From: Thiocystis violacea
GTDB lineage: Bacteria > Pseudomonadota > Gammaproteobacteria > Chromatiales > Chromatiaceae
Direction of reading: 5' to 3'
Assembly: GCF_016583565.1 (NCBI RefSeq)
Contig: NZ_NRRF01000025.1
Coordinates: 1-64,000 of the forward strand
Length of the DNA: 64,000 nucleotides
The notes under the pieces are model-generated. The model was given only the letters and a program-made list of their open reading frames with translations. It searched no databases and was not told the origin of the DNA. The position numbers and the translations under genes were made by a program. How positions within the stretch are numbered: position 1 is the stretch's first letter; every line of letters starts with the position of its first letter. Below are positions 1 to 8,538 of the stretch, one piece after another.

Positions 1-51
1 CCGATGCTAGTGTGGGGCCTCCCCATGCGAAAGTAGGTCACCGCCAGGGCC
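1..51 (+). rRNA. rrf: 5S ribosomal RNA, 3' end (partial)
   Basis: The first ~50 bases match the conserved 3' half of bacterial 5S rRNA: a TAGTGTGGGG...CCCCATGCGA hairpin followed by AGTAGG and the closing CGCCAGG strand. The rest of the gene, and presumably 16S and 23S rRNA, lie left of the window. The exact 3' end is estimated from the E. coli 5S end. A terminator follows directly. Confidence 0.9.
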
Positions 52-57
52 TCTCCC

Positions 58-95
58 AAAAACCCCCTCCACTTATCAGCGGCGGGGGTTTTTCC
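58..95 (+). terminator. Intrinsic terminator of the rRNA operon
   Basis: AAAAACCCCC (58-67) pairs perfectly with GGGGGTTTTT (84-93) across a 16-base loop, with the T-run on the right arm. It sits 7 bases past the 5S end, where rRNA operons normally terminate. The A-tract on the left arm may let it work in both directions. Confidence 0.88.
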
Positions 96-149
96 TTTGG
101 GAAATCCACAGAATCGGCGACTCGGCGAGGATCACGGCCTGGTCCGCCT

Positions 150-1028
150 ATGACTTTGCCCAGCTGGCTCTTCGCCCTGCTTCCGCCCTTGTTCTGGGCG
201 GGCAATGTAGTCCTCGGTCGTGCGCTGCACGCCGAACTGCCACCGCTCGCCTTGGCGTTCTGGCGCTGGCTACTGGCGCTGATGATTCTGCTGCCCTTCG
301 CGGCCAGGACGTTACGGGGCCAGTGGCCGATCCTGCGCCGCTCCTGGCCCATCCTGTCCTTGCTCGCGTTGCTCGGTGTCAGTGGCTACAACACGTTTCT
401 ATACGTCGGTCTGCAGACGACGACCGCAACCAACGCCGTCCTGCTGACCTCGACTATTCCCGTCCTCATCCTGGGGCTGTCCTTTCTGATGCTGCGCCAG
501 GGCATCGGCCGGTCCCACGTCTTGGGGATCTTGCTGTCTTTGCTCGGCGTTGTGGTGATCATGACCCAAGGGGCGACGGCTCGGCTCTTCCATCTCGTGC
601 TTGCCCCGGGCGATCTCTGGATTCTGGCTGCGGCAGCGATGTGGGCGCTCTACTCGGTCTGTCTGCGGTGGCGTCCGCCGGATCTGAGTCCCCTCGCGTT
701 CCTCGCGGCGATCATGATCCTGGGGTTGATCCCGCTGTTACCCCTCTATCTCTGGGAGCTGTCTCAAGGCCGTCGGCTCGACCCCGACCTGCTCAACCTC
801 GCGGCAATCGGCTACGTTGCCCTCTTTCCGTCGGTGATTGCGTACATCGCCTGGAACCGCGCCGTCGCGGTACTTGGCGCCAACCGAACCGGCCTCTTCA
901 TTCATCTGATTCCCGTCTTCGGCGCCTTGTTGGCGATGCTCTTGCTGGGCGAGCGTCTGTTCTGGTTCCATGCCCTGGGTAGCGGCCTCATCGTCGCGGG
1001 CATCTGGCTCACCGCTCGTCGTCACTGA
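150..1028 (+). CDS. EamA/DMT-family inner-membrane permease
   Basis: A 292-residue, strongly hydrophobic protein with about ten predicted membrane spans in two repeated halves, the usual EamA (drug/metabolite transporter) plan. The first half has the N-terminal WAGNVVLGR segment, and the second ends in the typical GERL...G..LI.AGI pattern. The ATG at 150 is chosen because the open frame upstream of it would run through the 5S rRNA and its terminator. Members export or take up small metabolites (amino acids, nucleosides, drugs); the substrate cannot be read from the sequence. It is convergent with cysB, with only 7 bases between the stops, so the two probably share a termination zone. Confidence 0.88.
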   Translation: MTLPSWLFALLPPLFWAGNVVLGRALHAELPPLALAFWRWLLALMILLPFAARTLRGQWPILRRSWPILSLLALLGVSGYNTFLYVGLQTTTATNAVLLTSTIPVLILGLSFLMLRQGIGRSHVLGILLSLLGVVVIMTQGATARLFHLVLAPGDLWILAAAAMWALYSVCLRWRPPDLSPLAFLAAIMILGLIPLLPLYLWELSQGRRLDPDLLNLAAIGYVALFPSVIAYIAWNRAVAVLGANRTGLFIHLIPVFGALLAMLLLGERLFWFHALGSGLIVAGIWLTARRH

Positions 1029-1035
1029 GGCGTGC

Positions 1036-1977
1036 TCAGATGGCGTAATCGCTGCCGCACGCGTGGATTGCCAGGTCGATGACCTTGCGTGTTAGATGGG
1101 GCGCGAAGAGCTCGATGAAGTCGTAGGTGTAGCCGCGCAGCCAGGCATTGCGGCGGATTCCGAGGTGGGTGACGCTGGAGTCGAACAGGTGGCTCGCGTC
1201 CAGCATCTCCAGCCCGATGTCCATCTCCCGATCGTAGGCCATCCTCGCCAAGATCCCGATTCCCAGTTGCATCCGCACGTAGGTCTTGATGACGTCGGCG
1301 TCCAAGGCGGTCAGGACGACGCGCGCCTCGAGCCGGTGGTTCTGGAAGGCGCGGTTGATCTGATTGCGACCGGTGAAGGCGGAGTCATAGGTGACGATCG
1401 GCCAGCGCGCGATCTCCTCCAGGCTGAGCGGCCGAGCGTTCAGAATGGGATGGCCGAGCGGTGCAATGACGGAGTGATTCCACTCGTAGCAGGGCAGGCT
1501 GAGCAGCTCCGCATAGTCGGCGACCGATTCGGTCGCGATGACCAGATCCGCCGCACCCGAGCGGACCAGCTCGCAGACTTGGGGCGGATTCCCCTGCTGC
1601 AGCGATAGAGCGACCTCGGGGTAGCGCGCGATGAAGGCTTGGATCACGGGCGGCAGGACGTAACGCGCTTGGGTGTGCGTCGTTGCGATGGCGAGCGTGC
1701 CGGCCGATTCCGCGCTGAACTCGGCACCCACCTTCTTTAGGTTGTCGAGGTCTCCGAGCATCCGCGCCGCGATAGCAAGCACCTCGCGGCCCGGCTCGGT
1801 GACGGCGACGAACCGTTTTCCTTGCCGCGCGAAGATGTCGATTCCCAACTCCTCCTCGAGCTGGCGGATCTGTTTGGAGACCCCGGGCTGAGAGGTGAAG
1901 AGCGCGTCCGCCGCGGCCGAGACGCTGAGTCCATGGCGAGCGACCTCCTGAATGTACCGCAGCTGTCGGAGATTCAT
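1036..1977 (-). CDS. cysB: LysR-family regulator of sulfur assimilation, CysB type
   Basis: A 313-residue LysR-type regulator with an N-terminal winged helix-turn-helix (about residues 15-60, TSQPGVSKQIRQLEEELG) and an effector-binding domain. Several stretches match the CysB/Cbl branch closely: ATTHTQARYVLP, TALDADVIKTYVRMQLGIGI and the C-terminal YTYDFIELFAPHLT. CysB-type proteins activate sulfate uptake and reduction and cysteine genes in response to O-acetylserine or N-acetylserine. The ATG at 1977 (MNLRQLRYIQEV) lines up with the E. coli CysB start; another ATG at 1995 would add six residues without a better ribosome-binding site. No sulfur-assimilation gene is adjacent, so it probably acts in trans. 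Confidence 0.9.
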   Translation of the reverse strand: MNLRQLRYIQEVARHGLSVSAAADALFTSQPGVSKQIRQLEEELGIDIFARQGKRFVAVTEPGREVLAIAARMLGDLDNLKKVGAEFSAESAGTLAIATTHTQARYVLPPVIQAFIARYPEVALSLQQGNPPQVCELVRSGAADLVIATESVADYAELLSLPCYEWNHSVIAPLGHPILNARPLSLEEIARWPIVTYDSAFTGRNQINRAFQNHRLEARVVLTALDADVIKTYVRMQLGIGILARMAYDREMDIGLEMLDASHLFDSSVTHLGIRRNAWLRGYTYDFIELFAPHLTRKVIDLAIHACGSDYAI

Positions 1978-2048
1978 GTGCCGAGCCTGCTTCATGACTG
2001 CGGCCTATTCTAGCCAAGTCTGAAGGACTGCTGGACTGCTTAGGGCAC

Positions 2049-3503
2049 TCAGGCGCCGTGCTTCTCCAGCACCATCCGGTCGACGATCTGCATCACCTCG
2101 GCACTGGCGGTCTCGGTTTCCCGCATGGCCTCCAGGATGCTTCTCTGAAGCGCGAGATCGTTCTCCCAACCTGTCCCGAGATGCTCGAGCATGCGGTGGA
2201 CGCTGGAGTGGACGCGCGCGTGCGGTGCCTCCAGGGTTCCGTAACTGCGGGTTTCCCCGAAATGCTCCCGCCCGCTCGCGTCGTACCATTTTCCGAGTCG
2301 GCAATGGTGGTGATCGACCTGGATCGCGGCGGTGTGCTTCTCGTCCTTGCCGTCGGTGCCGATCGCCATGTAGGCGCGTTGCTTGTAGATAACGTGGTCG
2401 ACCTTGACCAAGGTGCCGAAGCCCAGATCCTGGGCGCGTGCCGCCCGGCTTTGCGTCTCCCGGGCCGAATGCGCGAAATGGGCGAAGCGGCCTTCCATCT
2501 CGCCGATCACCTGGCTCGAATTGCTGGCCATGTCGCGCATGGCGTCCGAGTCCTCCAGCATGCGCTCGGTCTCGCCCTTGAGGGTGCCCATGATGCGTGC
2601 GATAGACGTGGAGGCCTCCTTGGTGCTCTCCGCCAGCTTGCGCACCTCGTCCGCGACCACGGCGAAGCCCCGGCCGGCTTCGCCCGCGCGGGCGGCCTCG
2701 ATGGCGGCGTTCAGCGCCAGGAGGTTGGTCTGGTTCGCGATGGCTGTGATGAGCTGGACCGCCGTGGTGATCTCCTGTCCACGCTCGTTCAGCTCGACAG
2801 CGGTATCGGCGACGTGATTGATGCGCTCGGTGATGGCGCCGAGGTGGGTCACGACCTGGCTGACCGATGTCTGACTCTCTTCGGCATCGCCGGCCGTGGT
2901 CGTCGCCAGTTCCAGCACGGCCTGCATCTCTCGGTTCACCCGCATCAGGTCCTCCTGATTCGAGGCCAGATTGGTTAGCAGGTTCTTGCTGTTGAGCTGC
3001 TGGACCTGCGTGATCAGCTGGTTGCGCATCTTCTCCTGTTGCACCTCGGCGACGCTGCCGAGGAGTCGGTTGTGGCTCTGCAGTCCGCGCTTGAAGCCGC
3101 CATGCAGACCGTCCGGGAATGCTTTGCGGAAGACATGGCCATCCATGTGCAAACGGAACGCGGTGCCTTCTTCTCGGAAGTAGGCCTCCAGTTGATCCAG
3201 CATGTCGTTCATGCTCCAGCACAGCCGACCGATCTCATCCTGTTGTCGGATGCCGGTGATGCGCTCGTCGAAGCGGCCTTGGCTCACGTTGTTCGCGAGT
3301 ACGCTCAGTTGGCGCATGGGTTCGAGGCAGCGCGCCAGCAGGGCTTGTCCCCAGACCGCAATGGCGATTCCGATGCTTGGGAAGACGACCATCCAGGGGT
3401 CGATGCCCGCCTGGATCCAGGTGTAGGCCGGTGCGAGGAGGGTCAGAGCGGCAAGCGCCCAGAGGAGACCGGAGATCTTAGATTGCAAGGACAAGCGCGT
3501 CAT
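2049..3503 (-). CDS. Methyl-accepting chemotaxis-type receptor with C-terminal CZB zinc-binding domain
   Basis: A 484-residue protein. Two hydrophobic segments (about 10-28 and 36-58) are followed by a HAMP-like linker (about 60-110), then the MCP signalling hairpin, whose tip [20 protein letters not shown] sits near residues 257-276. The last ~100 residues form a CZB (chemoreceptor zinc-binding) domain: His near 370, CRLGKWY near 401, and a His-x3-His pair near 428-432. There is no real periplasmic loop, so sensing should be cytoplasmic: zinc or oxidant through CZB, and redox through the co-encoded PAS protein. Its start lies inside the 3' end of the PAS gene (26-base overlap), indicating translational coupling. 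Confidence 0.9.
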   Translation of the reverse strand: MTRLSLQSKISGLLWALAALTLLAPAYTWIQAGIDPWMVVFPSIGIAIAVWGQALLARCLEPMRQLSVLANNVSQGRFDERITGIRQQDEIGRLCWSMNDMLDQLEAYFREEGTAFRLHMDGHVFRKAFPDGLHGGFKRGLQSHNRLLGSVAEVQQEKMRNQLITQVQQLNSKNLLTNLASNQEDLMRVNREMQAVLELATTTAGDAEESQTSVSQVVTHLGAITERINHVADTAVELNERGQEITTAVQLITAIANQTNLLALNAAIEAARAGEAGRGFAVVADEVRKLAESTKEASTSIARIMGTLKGETERMLEDSDAMRDMASNSSQVIGEMEGRFAHFAHSARETQSRAARAQDLGFGTLVKVDHVIYKQRAYMAIGTDGKDEKHTAAIQVDHHHCRLGKWYDASGREHFGETRSYGTLEAPHARVHSSVHRMLEHLGTGWENDLALQRSILEAMRETETASAEVMQIVDRMVLEKHGA

Positions 3504-3996
3504 AGGTCATGCCCTTTTCGGTCAGAAGGTCGGTGAGGATCCGGGTCGATGCCTGGATGGCGTCCCTGGCGCCGGCCGCTTGCTCGGCGGCGCGCATGCT
3601 TCGGTAGAGATCGGTGACGGCGGCGACGGCGGATGCCCTTGGCTTGCGGCGAACCGAAAAATAGCCGGTGATGTTGCCGTGAGCGTCCAGATCGGGCGTG
3701 ATGTTGGCGAAGACCCAGTAGAAGCTGCCGTCCTTCGCCATGTTCTTCACATAGGCGTTGCACTCACGCTTGTCCTGGATGCTGTCCCACAGGAGCTTGA
3801 AGACGCCCCTGGGCATGTCCGGATGGCGGATGATGTTGTGCTGGCTGCCGATCAGTTCTGACTCGGTATAGCCGGAGAACTCGATGAAGATGCGGTTGCC
3901 ATAGGTGATGCGCCCTCTGGGGTCCGTCTTGGAGACGATGAAGTCATCGTCGCGCAGCACCTTTTCCACGGTTGTGGGAGTGATCGTTCTTTTCAT
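3478..3996 (-). CDS. Aer-like PAS domain protein
   Basis: A 172-residue soluble protein. Residues ~15-120 form a PAS domain with the pattern [20 protein letters not shown], then [17 protein letters not shown] and YWVFANITP, which is the Aer (aerotaxis, FAD-binding) PAS signature. The tail after residue ~120 is helical and carries no signalling domain. The gene overlaps the downstream chemoreceptor, so the two together look like an Aer receptor split into sensor and transducer. FAD binding is inferred from family resemblance only. The upstream 450 bases hold no gene, so the promoter for the pair should lie just above 3996. Confidence 0.85.
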   Translation of the reverse strand: MKRTITPTTVEKVLRDDDFIVSKTDPRGRITYGNRIFIEFSGYTESELIGSQHNIIRHPDMPRGVFKLLWDSIQDKRECNAYVKNMAKDGSFYWVFANITPDLDAHGNITGYFSVRRKPRASAVAAVTDLYRSMRAAEQAAGARDAIQASTRILTDLLTEKGMTYDALVLAI

Positions 3997-4449
3997 GTGT
4001 GTCCACTCGTTGCGAGAGGCCGTCGGCCATGGCCGGCCTGTCGAGCTGGAGCGGAGGTGGTGCGTCGGGATGCGGCGAAAGGCGCTCCCGACCGATCAGG
4101 TCGACGTGACCGTTGATGAGGTCTCAGTACAGCAGATCGCCGAACGTGATAGGCCAAACCTACGCAGGTCAGGTCGACGCGCGAGCCAATGCCCGCAAGC
4201 CGATGATCCGGTCGTCTCCGCCGGCGTCGCGCGGATTCGACCAAGATCGGGCAGACAGCGAAACCAATGTGCCTCTTTGACTGCGGGTGGGATCAGGCTG
4301 CTCCCAATTGAGCGGCAGAGCGCTGGCGCCGCTGCTCCGCCGCGAAGGGGCAAGACCGAGTCCCTGTCAGAGGCTGAGTCGAATCCTAAGATGGCCAATC
4401 GGGCGTCACAAGCGGCGTCACGCCAAAGCGTGACGCGCGTCCAGATTTG
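3997..4449. other. Intergenic region with one perfect inverted repeat
   Basis: No credible coding sequence is seen. A plus-strand frame is open across this stretch but resembles no family until about 4450, where the ATP-grasp remnant begins. At 4415-4436 there is a perfect 9-base inverted repeat, GCGTCACGC/GCGTGACGC with a CAAA loop. It could be an operator, a terminator without a T-run, or a mobile-repeat relic. The promoter of the leftward PAS/chemoreceptor pair should be at the left end. Confidence 0.5.
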
Positions 4450-4986
4450 CCCCGCTCGTCGCTCTATCGGCTATCGCGGCCTCTCGCCCTCCCTGGCGCG
4501 CGAGGACGATCTCATGCTCAGGGTCCTCGCCTCCGACCTTGGCCCCTGGACGGTGTAGACTGTCTCAGGACATGAGATGCCCGCCTCGAAGCCTGCGGCG
4601 AGGTGCTGGATCTGGTGGATGCGGTCTAGCCCATCCTTCCTGGGCGTCCGTCCACACGAGCGCATGACGGGGCCATTCTGGCGTCCGGGCGCGGATCGGC
4701 ACGCTCCAGACGCTGTGTCCGCGCGAGTCGGCCGGCATCGCCGTCGTGTCGATCTTCGGCCCCGGCGTTGTACTGCCCGATCTCAAGGGGCGTGACGTCC
4801 GATGTGCCGCGGGTGCTTGAAGTCAATCCGCGCCTCACGACCTCCTACGCCGGGCTCGCGGAGGCGCTGGGGATCAACCCGGCCGAGCTGGTGCTCGGCC
4901 TTCAGGCCGGTCGCCGACCGGCGCCGAGGCAGGCGCCCGTCGGTCGATCGGTGGAAATCTGTCTGGAGTACGCCGGTGTCGCTTGA
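4450..4986 (+). pseudogene. Decayed ATP-grasp ligase gene (MfnD-like family)
   Basis: Pieces of one ATP-grasp protein appear in order but in different frames. Around 4465-4540 the frame reads GLSPSLAREDDLMLRVLASDL, like the N-terminus of bacterial ATP-grasp proteins. Around 4576-4635 another frame reads ARLEACGEVLDLVDAV, a stop, then PI, matching the typical 'DAVWPI' strand with the Trp codon turned into a stop. From about 4796 the frame reads PRVLEVNPRLTTSY, the C-terminal metal-binding signature, ending at TGA 4984-4986. The middle (nucleotide-binding core) is missing. Families of this type sit next to MfnF-like genes in methanopterin-type clusters, which fits the neighbour. Frame changes, stops and an internal deletion make this a pseudogene. 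Confidence 0.65.
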
Positions 4987-6025
4987 TGCATGGATTGGCT
5001 GGGATCTGGGTGGCGCGAATCTGAAGGCGGTTCAGCTCGATGCCGCGGGCGCCGTGCGTGCGGTCGTCCAGGTCGCCTGCCCGCTCTGGCAGGGGCTGGA
5101 CCGACTGCGCGCCAGCATCGATCAGGTGCTGGAGAAGCTCGGGCCGCGGCCCTCTTGTCACGCCCTGACCATGACGGGGGAGTTGGCGGATCTCTTCGAT
5201 AACCGGGCGCAGGGTGTCGCGGCACTGGTCGCCCTCATGCGCGAGCGCTTTCCCGGCGAGACGCTCATGGTCTATGCCGGCACGGCCGGTTTCGTCGGGC
5301 CAGACGCGGCGGGCGCGCTCGCGTCCCAGGTGGCCTCGGCGAACTGGGTCGCGACGGCATCGCTGGCGGCGGCCGAGTTGGGCGATGGCCTGGTCATGGA
5401 TATCGGGACCACCACCACCGATGTCGTCCCCTTCCTCGATCAGGAGGTGGCTGCCTGGGCCTTCAACGACCACGAGCGTTTGGTCCATGGCGAGCTGGTC
5501 TACGCTGGCGTTGCCCGCACGCCGGTCATGGCCCTGGCTCGACAGCTGCCCTTCGATGGCGCCTGGGTGCCGGTCATGGCCGAGCCGTTCGCCACCACCG
5601 CGGACGTCTATCGCCTCACCGGACTCCTGCCCGAGCATGCCGATCTCCTGCCGTCCGCCGACGGGCGTGACAAGACGCGCGCGGCCAGTGCGGCGCGCCT
5701 CGCGCGCATGCTTGGCATGGATGCGGACGCGGCCGATTCGAGCGCTTGGGTCAGCGTTGCCGACTACATCGTCGAGTGCCAGCAGCGCCGTCTCTTCGAC
5801 GCCGCCTCCTGTGTGCTCTCGCGTGGCCAGATCCCGCCTGGCGCGCCCGTCGTCGGCGCCGGCGTGGGGCGGTTTCTCGTGAGACAGCTGGCGACTCGGC
5901 TCGGTCGGCCTTACGTGGGCTTCGAATCGCTGTTCACATCGGATTGGAACGGGGTGCCCGATGTCTCCGACTGTGCGCCGGCGGCGGCCGTGGCCCGTCT
6001 CGCCGCGGAGATGAGCTTGAGATGA
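4976..6025 (+). CDS. Hydantoinase/oxoprolinase-like ASKHA protein, MfnF-like
   Basis: A 349-residue protein of the ASKHA-fold family that includes archaeal MfnF, which joins the aminomethylfuran and tyramine parts of methanofuran. Nucleotide-binding motifs are visible: WDLGGANLKAV at residues 5-15 and MDIGTTTTDVVP near 141-152; GAGVGRFL lies near the C-terminus. Bacterial members lie in tetrahydromethanopterin/methylofuran clusters. The GTG at 4976 is preferred to the ATG at 4802: it has a GGAG seven bases upstream, its protein starts directly at the ASKHA strand, and it overlaps the stop of the ATP-grasp remnant by 11 bases. The gene overlaps pabB by ATGA. Function in this organism is inferred, since its usual partner gene is broken. 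Confidence 0.75.
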   Translation: MSLDAWIGWDLGGANLKAVQLDAAGAVRAVVQVACPLWQGLDRLRASIDQVLEKLGPRPSCHALTMTGELADLFDNRAQGVAALVALMRERFPGETLMVYAGTAGFVGPDAAGALASQVASANWVATASLAAAELGDGLVMDIGTTTTDVVPFLDQEVAAWAFNDHERLVHGELVYAGVARTPVMALARQLPFDGAWVPVMAEPFATTADVYRLTGLLPEHADLLPSADGRDKTRAASAARLARMLGMDADAADSSAWVSVADYIVECQQRRLFDAASCVLSRGQIPPGAPVVGAGVGRFLVRQLATRLGRPYVGFESLFTSDWNGVPDVSDCAPAAAVARLAAEMSLR

Positions 6026-7410
6026 CCCCCTTCGCGGTCCGCGCCTTTCCTTACCGGGCGGATAGCACGCGGTTCTTCGATGCCTTGGTCAGACGTTTCT
6101 GGCCGGTCTTTCTCGACAGCGGCCGACCGACCAGCACGCAAGGCCGCTTCGACGTCTTGAGCGCGGATCCCTCGCGCACCCTCGTCACCCGCGGACTCAA
6201 GACCGAGGTGCGGGGCGCGGGGGAGAGCTTCGCCTCCTTGGCCGATCCCTTCGCCCTGCTCGCCGAGTCACTCGGCCCGGCCCGGCCCGGCCTGCCGGGG
6301 CTGCCCTTCTGTGGCGGTGCCATCGGTTATTTTGGCTACGACCTGGCCCGGCGTCTCGAACGCCTGCCAAGCCTGGCGCTGGACGCCGAGGGCATTCCGG
6401 AGATGGCCGTCGGCATCTACGACTGGGCCTTGATCGTGGATCACGGGCTGCGTCGCAGCCACCTGGTCGCCCGCGACGCGGACTTGCTAGGCGCCTATTG
6501 GGGGCTGCTCCACGGCGCGCTCCAGGGGCAGGCCCACGTCAGGCAGCGGGGCGGTTTTCGCGTGCTCGACAGGGTCATGTCGAATATGACGCACGGCCGT
6601 TATTTGGCGTCCATCGCGCGGATCAAGGACTACCTGCGCGCGGGCGACTGCTACCAGGTCAACTTCGCGCAGCGCTTCGCGGTGCCGGCCGAGGGCGACC
6701 CCTGGCACGCCTACAAGGCGCTGCGCGAACTCAATCCAGCGCCCTTCGCCGCCTATTTCGAGACGCCCGAGGTCCAGGTGCTCTCCTCCTCGCCCGAACG
6801 CTTCCTCCAGGTCCGCGATGGCGCCGTTGAGACCAAGCCGATCAAGGGGACGCGGCCGAGAGGCGCGAACCCCATCGAGGATCTGCTCCTGGCCGATGAG
6901 CTGCGCCGGAGCGCCAAGGACCGGGCAGAGAACGTCATGATCGTGGATCTGCTGCGCAACGACCTGAGCAAGGTCTGCGCCTTCGGTAGTGTTCGCGCTC
7001 CGCGACTCTTCGAGATCGAGCGCTTCGCGCGCGTCCATCACCTGGTGAGCACGGTCACTGGGCATCTCGCGGAGGGCCGCGCGGCGGTCGATCTGCTACG
7101 GGCCTGTTTCCCCGGCGGCTCCATCACGGGGGCGCCCAAGGTGCGCGCCATGGAGGTCATCGATGAGTTGGAGCCGCATCGCCGTGGTGTCTACTGTGGG
7201 GCCATCGGCTATCTCGGCTTTGATGGGGCCATGGATACCAATATCGCCATCCGCACCCTCGTCCACTCCGGCGGCCTCACTCGGCTCTGGGCGGGCGGTG
7301 GCATCGTGGCGGACTCCGACCCCGAGGCCGAGTATCGGGAGACCTATCACAAGGCCGCGCCCCTGCTCGATCTGCTTGAGCGCCTGCGCCTCGGTCATGT
7401 GGGTAGTTGA
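6022..7410 (+). CDS. pabB: Aminodeoxychorismate synthase component I
   Basis: A 462-residue chorismate-binding enzyme that aminates chorismate to 4-amino-4-deoxychorismate in the p-aminobenzoate branch of folate (or methanopterin) synthesis, using ammonia from a PabA glutaminase subunit. Diagnostic segments are PIKGTRPRG (the Lys typical of PabB rather than TrpE), DRAENVMIVDLLRNDLSK and PGGSITGAPKVRAMEVIDELE. The conserved C-terminal GGGIVADSDPEAEY.ET is present. It starts at an ATGA overlap with the MfnF-like gene, so the two are one transcription unit; p-aminobenzoate is a precursor of both folate and methanopterin, which makes the pairing sensible. No pabA or pabC is adjacent. Confidence 0.93.
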   Translation: MTPFAVRAFPYRADSTRFFDALVRRFWPVFLDSGRPTSTQGRFDVLSADPSRTLVTRGLKTEVRGAGESFASLADPFALLAESLGPARPGLPGLPFCGGAIGYFGYDLARRLERLPSLALDAEGIPEMAVGIYDWALIVDHGLRRSHLVARDADLLGAYWGLLHGALQGQAHVRQRGGFRVLDRVMSNMTHGRYLASIARIKDYLRAGDCYQVNFAQRFAVPAEGDPWHAYKALRELNPAPFAAYFETPEVQVLSSSPERFLQVRDGAVETKPIKGTRPRGANPIEDLLLADELRRSAKDRAENVMIVDLLRNDLSKVCAFGSVRAPRLFEIERFARVHHLVSTVTGHLAEGRAAVDLLRACFPGGSITGAPKVRAMEVIDELEPHRRGVYCGAIGYLGFDGAMDTNIAIRTLVHSGGLTRLWAGGGIVADSDPEAEYRETYHKAAPLLDLLERLRLGHVGS

Positions 7411-7414
7411 GCTC

Positions 7415-7592
7415 GGCGCTTCACCGAGATCGCCCAGCGCGACAGCCGTTCCCTGCGCGGGATCTCCCGGAGCTTGCCGGGCGGCACCGGCTTGTCCGCG
7501 ATGTGCGGCACGTCCTCCATGGCGAAGCCGATGTGCGTCTCCCCGAGATAAACCGCCAGCGGCAACCGTTCATGCTTGTTGTCCGCGGCCTC
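7415..7592 (-). pseudogene. Fragment of a PhnD-like binding-protein gene
   Basis: About 60 codons match the C-terminal third of the intact PhnD-like protein at 17960-18796: AVYLGETHIGFAMEDVPHIAD here against AVYLGETDVGFIREDALHIAD there, with both ending in WAISVKR. By eye the nucleotide identity is roughly three quarters. The fragment has no plausible start and stops inside the end of pabB. It forms the left border of the chemosensory cluster; matching fragments of the next genes of the intact locus form the right border at 16734-16918. Confidence 0.8.
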
Positions 7593-7595
7593 CAC

Positions 7596-8144
7596 TCAGA
7601 TAGGCATTCGCGATGCTCGGGCCGGTTGCGTCGTAGCGACCGAGACGCCGCTTCCAGGGCGCACGTCAAAGATGGGCTGGCACGCGCCGGACATCTCACT
7701 CGGGCGTGAAGAAAAGACCCTGTCCAGATCGATGATCGGCACCGGTTCATTCTGATGTCCAAAACAAGCGAGCACCACGCCCTGCGGTCCTCGAAGCTCG
7801 TCCGAAACAGCGATCGCCTCTGCCGACGTAACCACGATGGGCTCCGGTGCCTGTGTCAGCAGGATGCCGCCAAAACCAATGCTTGTGTCGCCCGATGAAT
7901 AGCGCACCAACGCGCAGTGCGAAAACGTGACGGTATTGCAGGGTTCTGCCGTTCGTAAGACATGGCGCAGGTCAACCAAAGGGATCGGCTGATCGCGCCA
8001 GATCAAGATCCCCGCGCACCAAGGGGGCAATGCCGGAAATGGCTCCGTCACCGGATGGCGTATCACCTCCAATAACTCAGGCACTGCGATCGCTGCCTGA
8101 CCCTGGCCATATGACAGCAACCAGGCTTGAGCCTCAGTGGTCAT
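7596..8144 (-). CDS. CheW-like adaptor protein
   Basis: A 182-residue protein with one CheW-type domain (about residues 5-150): FSHCALVRYS, a PIPLVDLRHVL strand and the closing PVPIIDLDRVF, followed by a ~30-residue unstructured tail. CheW proteins link chemoreceptor arrays to the CheA kinase. It is the last gene of the minus-strand operon, overlaps its upstream neighbour by 11 bases and ends next to the PhnD fragment. The extended tail and weak receptor-binding motifs suggest it may work as a specialised coupling protein, similar to those encoded beside ChpA/PilL-type kinases. Confidence 0.75.
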   Translation of the reverse strand: MTTEAQAWLLSYGQGQAAIAVPELLEVIRHPVTEPFPALPPWCAGILIWRDQPIPLVDLRHVLRTAEPCNTVTFSHCALVRYSSGDTSIGFGGILLTQAPEPIVVTSAEAIAVSDELRGPQGVVLACFGHQNEPVPIIDLDRVFSSRPSEMSGACQPIFDVRPGSGVSVATTQPARASRMPI

Positions 8145-8538
8145 TGAGGAAACCTCCTAGCGAATCCGCAGTAGCGACACCGAAAACGGCCCCATCGCTC
8201 GACAGACCAATACCGGTCAGGGGCGAGTTCCCCCAGGCCATCACCGGCGGCGTCTCGAACACCTTGATCTGTTTGTAAGCCTCGCTGTCCACGCCAAACA
8301 CGACAAGCCACAACGTCTGCTCCGCGCTGGCGATACGGACCAGGCATCGATGTTTACCCGGCTGCGGTGTGCACAGCTGCAAGCTGTCGTCGATGCAATA
8401 GCTCGAACCATGAGCATCGACAAAACCTTCGTCGACCAAGTTCGTTCCGAGCCACTCGATATGCTCGACGTGATCTTCAGGCACGGCGATGGTGAAGCTT
8501 CCCAAGCGCAAGAGCACCCAATCGCTCGGCTGGCTCAT
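8134..8538 (-). CDS. Divergent CheW-like protein
   Basis: A 134-residue soluble protein: an N-terminal VLLRLGSFTIAVPEDHVEHIEWL strand-turn pattern typical of CheW folds, a central HRCLVRIASAEQTLWLVVFGVDSEAY segment, and a C-terminal beta region. Sequence similarity to CheW is low, so the call rests mainly on pattern and position. The gene overlaps the kinase gene upstream by ATGA and the CheW gene downstream by 11 bases, so expression of the three is almost certainly coupled. It could instead be a diverged regulatory subunit of the kinase. Confidence 0.55.
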   Translation of the reverse strand: MSQPSDWVLLRLGSFTIAVPEDHVEHIEWLGTNLVDEGFVDAHGSSYCIDDSLQLCTPQPGKHRCLVRIASAEQTLWLVVFGVDSEAYKQIKVFETPPVMAWGNSPLTGIGLSSDGAVFGVATADSLGGFLNDH

